A stretch of DNA of 64,000 bases, taken from positions 1 through 64,000 of the forward strand of contig JAURZL010000018.1 in NCBI GenBank assembly GCA_030653365.1, read 5' to 3'. The notes beneath the pieces were generated by a model. That model was not told where the DNA came from. It was given only the letters and a program-made list of their open reading frames with translations, and did not search any database. The first letter of the stretch is position 1, and each line of letters begins with the position of its first letter. This document shows, one piece after another, positions 27,201 through 34,481 of this stretch. Source of the stretch: Anaerolineaceae bacterium. Lineage in GTDB: Bacteria > Chloroflexota > Anaerolineae > Anaerolineales > Anaerolineaceae. The translations under genes and the position numbers were made by a program.

Positions 27201-28038
27201 ATATTTTGAAAAACGGATTGAATTACTCAATGGAGTGTCACAAGAGATTTCTTTAGCAATTCAAAATTATTTGCTTCAAAAGGAAACTGTAAAACAAGAA
27301 AAACTGGTTCAGGAAATTCAGCTTGCTCGGCAAATCCAAAAGACGTTTTTACCAGATTCGATCCCCGTTCTTCCAGGTTGGCAAATTCAGACAAGATGGG
27401 AAACTGCACTTCAAGTAGGTGGTGATTTCTACGATATTATTTTTCTCGCGAATCATCGCATCGGCTTGGTAATTGCTGATGTTGCAGACAAGGGATTGGC
27501 AGCCTCTTTATACATGACAGTTTCGAGAACCCTCATCAGGGCATTTGGACAAACCATCGCTGAACCTGGTGGAATTCTGAGTGCAGTGAATAATCTCTTG
27601 GTCGGCGATACTCCTAGCGGAATGTTTGTAACTGCTGTTTTTGCGATTCTTGATTTGAAAACTGGAAAATTAAATTTTTCAAATGCTGGACATAACCGTC
27701 CAATTATCATCAGATCAAATCAGTCGTTTTCCGAAGAACTTCCCCAAGGTGATATTGCTCTCGGAGTTATGGAAGATGTGCAATATAGGAATATGGAAAT
27801 TTCTATTGATCCGGGAGATTTGATTTTATTTTATACGGATGGCCTTACAGAAACTTTCTCGAACGATGATGAAGAATATGGGGCAAAACGAGCAATTGAG
27901 TTCTTGAAAAAGAATTACCATCTTGACGTAAATGACATTCTTGAAACATTGGAAACAGAATTATACAACTTTCGAGGAGGTCAGCCACGCACTGACGATT
28001 TGACCTTAATTGGTCTCAAAAGAGAGAGCTTACCTTAA
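24211..28038 (+). CDS. Giant multi-GAF protein with PP2C/SpoIIE phosphatase domain
   Basis: A 1275-residue cytosolic sensor phosphatase. No transmembrane segment is visible. The first 1020 residues carry about five or six GAF-like modules (examples: EFFxL-type AVSEQIANVLDLKSLCERITNLI near 170, FEVSQAINSFLDLDELLEKII near 340, and later modules near 510, 680 and 850). A coiled linker leads to the SpoIIE domain with GGDFYDI (from residue 1070), IADVADKGLAASLYM, FSNAGHNRP, LFYTDGLTET and RTDDLTLI, which carry the metal-binding aspartates. It should dephosphorylate the STAS protein of its operon. TTG start with AAGGAA upstream. The stop overlaps that of the convergent divIC-like gene. Confidence 0.92.
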   Translation: MSASPEFQAISEWKQYLQLGERLLEQPSVDKQCSFISETIRNLLGAEATVWLSEPYFPLPGDQDNNILPDASVSEIVRKTFDQQLINFNQGNNSPFIGLNLTSKPTHLAIPMISQDNMLGILEVKRLNGHSFDHREMNFLEGFAAHATVSMQIIRQVAIKNWRMEQLSLVRQVSEQIANVLDLKSLCERITNLIQTTFGYYFVAIFLLNGKTRSLELKASKSVVDQDLSLKPFNFNINDGIIGFVARTGKELIAPDVSCQDLYKPYANLPNTRSEATFPLKIDKKTLGVLDIQSDQLDSFSENDIVVLVALANSIAIAVQDAELYGSLSDRAEQISIIFEVSQAINSFLDLDELLEKIIQIIKKRFGFDQIHIFTVHEGRRKVFYQAGSLPESEDMVSQDFAFDLDEEGIISWVAQNGIIAISNDISQDDRFGKQSIPPHNNKSELVVPLIYGGEILGVLDIQSEEINAIDEHDLFIFEAIASTISSALRNAFLFRSEQWRHKVAESFRSVISMISANTAVDTLLDNILDKLNQNLPCDASAIWLLDDKFDSLEILTPNTLHLAATWNISKEKLLQSLKLEPETWGLMNLALKNSEPTIRSENGPYGPLGIALDFPSDYSSIAAPLKIGEQIFGLLTLAHRTSRRYGEEAKIMSITFANYAAVAIHNTRLYADAQEQAWMSTVMLQVSQACQSSETTEDLLESMVRLTPLLVGVKRCAFYLWNPYENYFFLKSEYGFSSPPNPVWTKDVPAVFHLLNSYNPIYIKDLVEELQFDSNIETAENGTILLLPMRARGDLLGTFLVIHESQNTKIENNFSSDTLSILQGIVQQTAVSLDNMRLIEARQEEAYITAVLLQVAQAVVTQPNLSDTFDTIVNLLPLLIGVNVCMIYMPDTESENSFKVVGAYTDNVYQLSIFSSQEFCENNPLLSFVNKFNQIAYSYLDDDEFEDENLINLKPLPYIQEMKVEVTEHMLMAFPINLKGEVLGILLTKEDNLSAQYFEKRIELLNGVSQEISLAIQNYLLQKETVKQEKLVQEIQLARQIQKTFLPDSIPVLPGWQIQTRWETALQVGGDFYDIIFLANHRIGLVIADVADKGLAASLYMTVSRTLIRAFGQTIAEPGGILSAVNNLLVGDTPSGMFVTAVFAILDLKTGKLNFSNAGHNRPIIIRSNQSFSEELPQGDIALGVMEDVQYRNMEISIDPGDLILFYTDGLTETFSNDDEEYGAKRAIEFLKKNYHLDVNDILETLETELYNFRGGQPRTDDLTLIGLKRESLP

Positions 28039-28418
28039 TTTTGATCCGAAAAGAATAATTGTTGCCAGATCTTCCAGTTTGGTATTGGCTCGGAAATTAT
28101 CGTTGGAATCGCTACTGGTGTTGGGGTCGCTTGATTTGGAGATAATGGAACGATTAATACTTCACCCGGCTTTATCAAATATCCTTGTTCACGGGCATAT
28201 TCTTCAACCGCTACTTCAGAAGTGGCGTAACCAATTTGAGACTTTATCTCACTATTGGTTATCCTCAATGCATAAACTTCAGTCTGCATTAAATTATGTT
28301 GTTCACTAAGTTTGGTTAACTCATTAAAACGTGCACTTAAACCCATTAATAAGAAGAATATTAATATTAATGCTATATAAATCGTAAATTTACGAATGTC
28401 AATATTTAAATTTTTCAT
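28035..28418 (-). CDS. FtsB/DivIC-like septum formation initiator protein
   Basis: About 127 residues from the ATG at 28418. A short cytoplasmic N-terminus, one transmembrane segment (about 12-32) and an extracytoplasmic coiled coil (about 33-70) lead into EEYAREQGYLIKPGEVLIV, the conserved tail of the DivIC/FtsB family that stabilises the FtsL-FtsB-FtsQ divisome core. A Pro/Thr-rich tail follows. A TTG at 28436 is an alternative start. It ends convergently with the phosphatase gene, sharing TTAA. Confidence 0.82.
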   Translation of the reverse strand: MKNLNIDIRKFTIYIALILIFFLLMGLSARFNELTKLSEQHNLMQTEVYALRITNSEIKSQIGYATSEVAVEEYAREQGYLIKPGEVLIVPLSPNQATPTPVAIPTIISEPIPNWKIWQQLFFSDQN

Positions 28419-28524
28419 GACCTGATCTATCACCAATTAAAGATAATTTTATCAAAGATGCAGAGTTCATGCCACCAATGGGACAATTATAATTAAATTT
28501 TTTGAAAATTTTTAAATAAAAAAG

Positions 28525-28608
<84 letters not shown>

Positions 28609-28627
28609 TCTTATTTGAACGCTTTGA

Positions 28628-28655
28628 ATTTTATCGGAATATGTTTTTTTGTCAA
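28628..28655 (-). promoter_or_regulatory. Promoter of tRNA-Leu
   Basis: On the minus strand TTGACA (28655-28650), 16 bases, TAAAAT (28633-28628), 20 bp before the tRNA 5' end. Confidence 0.7.
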
Positions 28656-28834
28656 CCTTTTCACTCTTTAAACTTTTTATTGAGATTATTCAAAGAATTT
28701 GTACTCATCATAGAGTTACCATCAGAAAAATTTTCTAAATTCGATAGAAAGAATCCATTATTATGCAATATTTAATAATTTTAATATCGATAATATTCTT
28801 TACCGGAACTTTTTTCATGATATAAACGTCATGT

Positions 28835-28889
28835 TTGACAGAATTGTAGATTTATATTTTACAATTCTCTATTGTTGCATATACAATAG
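28835..28889 (+). promoter_or_regulatory. TTGACA box with two adjacent inverted repeats upstream of the LCP gene
   Basis: TTGACA at 28835-28840 is followed by GAATTGTA...TACAATTC (28841-28867) and CTATTGT...ACAATAG (28869-28889). Both arms contain ATTGT, so they may be related sites for one dimeric regulator. The region 28609-28917 otherwise contains only the tRNA-Leu promoter and AT-rich sequence. Confidence 0.45.
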
Positions 28890-28917
28890 AAACTATTGAG
28901 AAATCGAAAAATTTAAA

Positions 28918-29943
28918 ATGATAAAAAATAGAGCCATATTATTTTTAAGTATTTTACTTGTTTTGACTGCCTGCAATTTGCCAGGAATGAACAGCATTTT
29001 ACCATTTCCTGATACAGCAAAGGTGAATTGGTTAACCCCTGCTCCTGATGCAGCTGCGACACCAACTCCCTTTTTACCCATCATTGAAGTAATAGAAACA
29101 CCAAACCTTCCAAACGAAGTAGTAAATGAGGAACCAGTTGCTATTCCGACAGATTCAAGGCCAAAACGCCCTGATGGTCAGGTGAACATATTAATTTTAG
29201 GATCAGATTACCGGCCACAGTCTGGATACAGAACTGATGTGTTTATGTTGCTTTCCATTTATCCCAATGAAGGAACTGCATCTATTCTTTCTTTCCCTCG
29301 TGATCTTTATGTTTATTTACCTGGTGTGGGTAATCAGAGAATTAACGTTGCCCAACCATTTGGTGGTTTTGAATTAAGCAAAGCAACGTTGGAAGAAAAT
29401 TTTGACGTTACAGCTGATTATTATATTATGACGAATTTTCAAGGGTTTAAAGGTATTGTCAACAATCTCGGTGGAATTACTGTCAATGTAGGTCAATATC
29501 TATCAGATACATGTGATTTACCTCAGGGAGACGCAAATAAATACTGCACTGTTTATGCAGGACCTACGTACATGAACGGAGATACTGCTCTTTGGTATGT
29601 TCGTGCCCGATATACCTCAAGTGATTTTGATCGGACCAGACGAGCACAGGAAGTCATCTACGCAATGTTTGATAAATTAATGTCGCTGGATGCAATTTCC
29701 CGCGTACCTGATTTATACAATTTATATCTCAGTTCTGTCGAAACGAATTTAACCTTGAGCGACATTGTTCCTCTGGTGCCAGTTTCCAGCCAAATACTCT
29801 CAGACCCGTCAAAACTTCAGCGATATGCCATTGGACCAGAACATGTCTCTTCGTACGTTTTACCAGATTCAGGTGCAAATGTGCTGATCCCCAATTATGA
29901 GTTAATCGAAGAAATCATCATTGATTCTGCGTTTACGCCTTGA
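28918..29943 (+). CDS. LytR-CpsA-Psr family protein
   Basis: A 341-residue exported lipoprotein. The signal ends LLVLTAC (lipobox). After a Pro/Thr-rich linker the LCP domain starts VNILILGSDYRPQSGYRTDVFML near residue 96, followed by ILSFPRDLYVYLPG and NFQGFKGIVNNLGGITVNV, and SDFDRTRRAQEVI. These contain the Arg and Asp residues that bind the pyrophosphate of polyprenyl-linked donors. LCP proteins attach glycopolymers to the cell wall. The lipoprotein form rather than a transmembrane anchor is a small deviation from the usual architecture. Confidence 0.9.
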   Translation: MIKNRAILFLSILLVLTACNLPGMNSILPFPDTAKVNWLTPAPDAAATPTPFLPIIEVIETPNLPNEVVNEEPVAIPTDSRPKRPDGQVNILILGSDYRPQSGYRTDVFMLLSIYPNEGTASILSFPRDLYVYLPGVGNQRINVAQPFGGFELSKATLEENFDVTADYYIMTNFQGFKGIVNNLGGITVNVGQYLSDTCDLPQGDANKYCTVYAGPTYMNGDTALWYVRARYTSSDFDRTRRAQEVIYAMFDKLMSLDAISRVPDLYNLYLSSVETNLTLSDIVPLVPVSSQILSDPSKLQRYAIGPEHVSSYVLPDSGANVLIPNYELIEEIIIDSAFTP

Positions 29944-30083
29944 TGGTTCAAAATTTTGGTTCTTGTTTTGTAAATCATTTGAATAATCAGGATATGGGTT
30001 AAACTGGCATTTTGGAATAAATGATTGACAAATTAAATGAAACCGTGTAAATTCTTATTATCTATACGAAATTCGAGGTGATT

Positions 30084-30977
30084 ATGAAAACACAAACCAA
30101 TTTAGAATCACATATTCAATCATCGACTCCTTTAAATCCCGCCATTCAAGCTTGGGAAATTTTTCTCCAGGACCAGGATAAATCACCATTTACTGTAAAG
30201 GCTTTTGTAAATGATTTACAGTTATTAGCCAATTTTATTCCCCCTGATAAGTCGATTGGATCAATAACTACTAATGACTTGAATCTCTTTCTGAAATGGC
30301 TTGAAAATGGCCGTGGAGTACCTTGCAGTCCTAAAAGTCTATCAAGAAGAATAACTTCGATTAAAGCCTTTTTCCGATGGCTGCATAATAATGGGCGTAT
30401 AGCAGTTGACCCCGCTGAAAAAGTAGTTCAAAAATCCGTTATCAGTCCATTACCAGTTGTCCTAACTGAAAAAGAAACAGAGTTGATTCTCGAAGTTGCC
30501 AATAAATTCAGAGTTGCTCCAAAACCAGACACCAGGTATTACACCTTAGTAAAACTCTTGTTAGAAACAGGAATTAAAAAAGGTGAATGTCTGATGCTGG
30601 GATTAAACCATATCAATCTTAATTCTCCCAATGGCCCATTTATCTTCGTACGATATAATAATCCAAATTATCGAAACAAAGAAAGAAAAATTCCTGTGTC
30701 ACCTGAATGGGTTGAAGCCTACCAAGAATATCTTGTTCAATTCAATCCCAAAGACCAGGTTTTTCCCTGGTCACCTCGGCGATTAGAATACATTTTAGAG
30801 GATCTCAGCCGGGAAGCTGGTATTGAGAAACATCTTTCATTTGATATGTGTCGCTGGACTTGTGCGATTAATGATTACAAATCAAATATGGAAAAAGATT
30901 CGATCAGGCAAAAATTAGGGATATCCAAGATTCAATGGAGAGAAATCGGTCAAAAGTTAGTACGATTGTCTCATTAG
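30084..30977 (+). CDS. Tyrosine-recombinase-fold protein lacking catalytic residues
   Basis: A 297-residue XerC/XerD-like protein. The N-terminal SAM-like DNA-binding region is clear (about 20-110, RRITSIKAFFRWLHNNG). The C-terminal domain aligns to XerD, but the catalytic positions are changed: TGLR is TGIK (Arg to Lys), the HxLR position reads DMCRW (His lost, Arg kept), the LGH position is LGI, and the Tyr nucleophile position falls on Gly in QWREIGQKL. It should therefore not cut DNA. GAGG lies five bases before the ATG at 30084. It ends convergently with tilS, sharing TTAG. A DNA-binding or structural role is inferred. Confidence 0.72.
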   Translation: MKTQTNLESHIQSSTPLNPAIQAWEIFLQDQDKSPFTVKAFVNDLQLLANFIPPDKSIGSITTNDLNLFLKWLENGRGVPCSPKSLSRRITSIKAFFRWLHNNGRIAVDPAEKVVQKSVISPLPVVLTEKETELILEVANKFRVAPKPDTRYYTLVKLLLETGIKKGECLMLGLNHINLNSPNGPFIFVRYNNPNYRNKERKIPVSPEWVEAYQEYLVQFNPKDQVFPWSPRRLEYILEDLSREAGIEKHLSFDMCRWTCAINDYKSNMEKDSIRQKLGISKIQWREIGQKLVRLSH

Positions 30978-32410
30978 AATTCATAACAGTTGTGTTGATT
31001 AACCGAAAATTGAATAATTCTGGTTGTTGATTCTTTCATCCTGAATTTATTGCCTGGCCTCAAGCCTGGTATCCAGATAATCTCACCAGAGGAATTCACT
31101 ACCAGTGGCCATCTATCCCTGGCTGCTTTTTCAAGCTTTTTGTTAATGAAGAAGTCGCTGATTTTTATACTTCCTTTTTCCATACCCAATGGCTGAAATC
31201 TATCCCCCGCAATTCGATATCTCAAGAAAATATTTTCGTTTCCAATGCTATCTGCATCTAAAATAACGATAAATTCATCTTCTTTTTTATTCGATTTCAT
31301 CTCTCGCTCACTGCAATTTTTTATTTCAAAAGTCCAATTGTTTGATATCTTTATTGTTTTTATCTCTTGAATATTGAATTCGACCGTTTCATTCAACTGT
31401 GGGTAAAGAATATCTATCCATTCCTTTGATTTTGATCCAATAATTATCTCCTTACTTCCAACAACTGCAATGAGATTCTGCTGAAGATCAATCTCGCCAG
31501 GTTTATTTTTCATTAAATATTGAATTAATCCATCAGTATTATGAAACGATAAATCCCTTAAATCAGGTTTGATGGTGAACACTGCTTTTCGAATTATTCT
31601 TCTTTGTAAAGCAAGCGGAAGTTCCAGAAATTCCAATTTATCAAGTTGAATAAATAGATTATCAACCTGAAGGCAGCATTTATTCCACGAATTTTGAAGT
31701 TGGTCCTTAATAAATTCATCTTCATTTTGAATAATAATTGCCATTTTATGAATGCGATTATTTAACCCAGGATACAAATTATTCAAATAAGGCAAAATTT
31801 CATTACGAATACGATTTCGTTCATAAATTTCAGAGAAATTTGTTTCATCAACGACATAAATGAGTTTATTTATATTGCAATAATTCTCAATTTCTGACCG
31901 CCAAAAAGTAAGTAATGGTCGAATAATCATAATATTCGGATCAAACTCAGGAATGATTGATTTTTCCCGCATCCCTCCCAATCCGGATAGACCACTGCCC
32001 CGTAAGAAGTGCATCATCAATGTCTCCACCTGATCATCTGCGTGGTGGCCAACTGCGATATTTTTTGCACCTTTTTCACGGGCGATCCTAAAAAGAAACT
32101 CATACCTCTTTTTTCTTGCCGCTTCCTCAATAGAAAGATGGTTTAATTTTGCAAAGGTGATCACGTCTGCTTTTTCGGATATAAATTCACAATTATCTCT
32201 GATTGCAATTTCCTTAGAGAATTTTTCATCTCTATCTGCATTCTCTCGGATTCCATGATTAAAATGCACAATAATTAATCGCATCGAAGTCTTTTTGAAC
32301 AAATCTAATAAACAAACACTATCAATTCCACCTGAAAATGCAATTATCAGAGGTTCAGTGCTGGATAAATTTAGATTGTTATTTATAATATTTAAAAATC
32401 TTTCATCCAT
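30974..32410 (-). CDS. tilS: tRNA(Ile)-lysidine synthase TilS
   Basis: A 478-residue PP-loop enzyme that converts the anticodon C34 of tRNA-Ile2 to lysidine. The ATP-binding PP-loop is AFSGGIDSVCLL near residue 24, followed by VHFNHGIRENADRDE, LSIEEAARKKRYEF and VGHHADDQVETLMMHFLRGSG, all diagnostic. C-terminal substrate-binding regions end FRYRIAGDRFQPLGM and WPLVVNSSGEIIWIPGLR. It diverges from the receiver-ParA gene. Confidence 0.95.
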   Translation of the reverse strand: MDERFLNIINNNLNLSSTEPLIIAFSGGIDSVCLLDLFKKTSMRLIIVHFNHGIRENADRDEKFSKEIAIRDNCEFISEKADVITFAKLNHLSIEEAARKKRYEFLFRIAREKGAKNIAVGHHADDQVETLMMHFLRGSGLSGLGGMREKSIIPEFDPNIMIIRPLLTFWRSEIENYCNINKLIYVVDETNFSEIYERNRIRNEILPYLNNLYPGLNNRIHKMAIIIQNEDEFIKDQLQNSWNKCCLQVDNLFIQLDKLEFLELPLALQRRIIRKAVFTIKPDLRDLSFHNTDGLIQYLMKNKPGEIDLQQNLIAVVGSKEIIIGSKSKEWIDILYPQLNETVEFNIQEIKTIKISNNWTFEIKNCSEREMKSNKKEDEFIVILDADSIGNENIFLRYRIAGDRFQPLGMEKGSIKISDFFINKKLEKAARDRWPLVVNSSGEIIWIPGLRPGNKFRMKESTTRIIQFSVNQHNCYEF

Positions 32411-32516
32411 CTCATTATTCTAAACGAAAAAAATTGCAGAATTTAGTTTTATTTTTTATATTTTAAGATATATTTATATCAGTATAAGTAACAATAGAAC
32501 AATTGAGGCGAATGCA

Positions 32517-33671
32517 ATGGCAGAAAAAATTCTTATTATCGATGATGATTCAGAAACCTTACGCTTGATTGGTTTAATGCTTCAGAGACAGGGGTACCAG
32601 ACTGTTACAGCCAGTAATGGCGATGAAGGCGTTGCTTTGGCCAAACATGAACTACCAGATCTCGTAATTCTCGATATTATGATGCCAGATGTAGATGGTT
32701 TTATGGTGGCTAAACATTTACGGGCTGAACCTGGTATTTCTGAAATACCTATTCTAATGTTTACAGCAAAGAGTCAGGTAGATGATAAAGTAGCAGGATT
32801 TGAAGCCGGAGCGGATGATTACCTCACCAAACCAGTTCACCCGGTTGAACTGGTTGCTCACGTCAAAGCTTTGCTTTCCAGAAGGGTGACATATCAAAGC
32901 GAAAAACCGCAACAGAAAAAACAAGGTTATACGATCGGTGTAATAGGAGCAAAAGGAGGGCTTGGAACATCAACTACAGCCCTTAATTTAGGCATTGCAC
33001 TAAGCGAAAAGGGTAATTTGGATGTTGTTTGCGCAGAAATATTACCTGGTAGAGGAATTTGGGGATTAGAATTGGGATTGGCTGTGACAAATGGTTTAGA
33101 TAATATTCTTCAAAGCAAACCTGGCGATATTACCAATGAATTAATCGAACAGAATTTATTAAAAACATTATTCGGGATTCGATTACTTCTTTCTACATCA
33201 TTATTTTCATCTACTCCAATTTTGGAAAATATTAAGAAGTTGAATTTATTAATTGATGGCCTTAATAGATTGTCAAAAATCACCATTTTAGATTTCGGTG
33301 TTCCCAGCGAGGAATTTTTAACTGAAGTAATTGAAAAGTGCGATCAAATTATCCTTGTTACAGAATCCCATCCAATTTCTATTGAGAGAACGAGAAGTAT
33401 CCTAGAAAAATTATCTGATTTTGGGTTTGGGAAACACAAATTGATCCATGTAATCGCGTTTAATCGTGTAAGGGCAGATATTCAATTAACCCAAACCCAG
33501 ATTCAGGAAAAAATTGGTGTATTGCCATTATTGGCAATTCCTTCCGCTCCTGAACTGGCTTATCGAGCTGCAATACACTTTCAACCCATCATAAAAGCAC
33601 AAACAGACAGTTTGATGTCACAACAATTTTATCGCATGGCAGAACAAATACTTGTCAATATAAAACAATGA
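32517..33671 (+). CDS. Response regulator fused to a ParA/CpaE-like ATPase domain
   Basis: A 384-residue protein. Residues 1-122 are a receiver: IIDDD acidic pocket, phospho-acceptor D53 in VILDIMMPD, and K in YLTKPV. Residues about 135-384 form a MinD/ParA-like domain with a deviant Walker A AKGGLGTST and later VILDFGVPSEEF. This architecture resembles CpaE, which localises type IVc/Tad pilus machinery, but no tad genes are in the window. GAGG lies upstream. The following sirtuin gene starts within the last codons (33668). Confidence 0.85.
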   Translation: MAEKILIIDDDSETLRLIGLMLQRQGYQTVTASNGDEGVALAKHELPDLVILDIMMPDVDGFMVAKHLRAEPGISEIPILMFTAKSQVDDKVAGFEAGADDYLTKPVHPVELVAHVKALLSRRVTYQSEKPQQKKQGYTIGVIGAKGGLGTSTTALNLGIALSEKGNLDVVCAEILPGRGIWGLELGLAVTNGLDNILQSKPGDITNELIEQNLLKTLFGIRLLLSTSLFSSTPILENIKKLNLLIDGLNRLSKITILDFGVPSEEFLTEVIEKCDQIILVTESHPISIERTRSILEKLSDFGFGKHKLIHVIAFNRVRADIQLTQTQIQEKIGVLPLLAIPSAPELAYRAAIHFQPIIKAQTDSLMSQQFYRMAEQILVNIKQ

Positions 33672-34447
33672 ACGCTGATTTTGATCAGATAATATTACAT
33701 GTCTCAGAATTAATTTTTGAAGCCAAATACATCGTAGCCTTAACAGGAGCAGGGATATCTACTCCTTCAGGTATACCAGATTTCAGATCACAAAACACAG
33801 GTCTTTGGGAAAAAAATGATCCTATGCGTGTTGCTTCGCTTAGTTCATTTATGAATACACCAAAGGTATTTTTTAACTGGCTTAAGCCTCTTGCCAAAGA
33901 AATCTTTTATGCCTCACCAAATCCTGCCCATCAAGCTCTCGCTATTTTAGAGAGAAATCATAAACTGAAGGCGATCATCACGCAAAATATTGATAATTTA
34001 CACCAAAAAGCTGGAGCAAAAAAGGTTATTGAAGTTCATGGGTCTGTCTCGATGCTTGAATGTCTTAAGTGTGGGTTGAAAACACCTTTTAATGAATTAT
34101 TAATGATTGACTTATTTGAAAAATCAAAAATCCCTACTTGTGAACAATGTCATAAATTTTTAAAACCCTCCATTACTTTATTTGAAGAATTATTACCGAT
34201 TGAGGCCTGGGAATCAGCAACCCATCATTGCGAAAATGCTGATCTGGTTATCGTAATTGGTTCATCCATGGAGGTTTACCCGGCAAATCAATTACCGTTA
34301 ATTTCTCTTGCTAATGGTGCAAAACTCATTATTAACACATTTTCCTCAACACCATTAGATCAACAAGCGGATTTATTACTCCCTTACGATGTTGTTGCGG
34401 TCTGGTCAACAATTATGAAGAAATTAGGTCTCGATTTTTCAAATTAG
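33668..34447 (+). CDS. Sir2-family NAD-dependent protein deacylase
   Basis: A 259-residue sirtuin. Signatures: ALTGAGISTPSGIPDFRS (NAD binding), ITQNIDNLHQKAG, EVHGS with the catalytic His, and the structural zinc site CLKC...CEQC. The IVIGSSMEVYPANQLP segment ends the Rossmann fold. It overlaps the receiver-ParA gene by four bases, so the pair is translationally coupled. No acetyltransferase lies nearby. The acyl specificity cannot be read. Confidence 0.93.
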   Translation: MNADFDQIILHVSELIFEAKYIVALTGAGISTPSGIPDFRSQNTGLWEKNDPMRVASLSSFMNTPKVFFNWLKPLAKEIFYASPNPAHQALAILERNHKLKAIITQNIDNLHQKAGAKKVIEVHGSVSMLECLKCGLKTPFNELLMIDLFEKSKIPTCEQCHKFLKPSITLFEELLPIEAWESATHHCENADLVIVIGSSMEVYPANQLPLISLANGAKLIINTFSSTPLDQQADLLLPYDVVAVWSTIMKKLGLDFSN

Positions 34448-34481
34448 GGTCTGGATTTAATAAATCAACAATTCTAATTAA

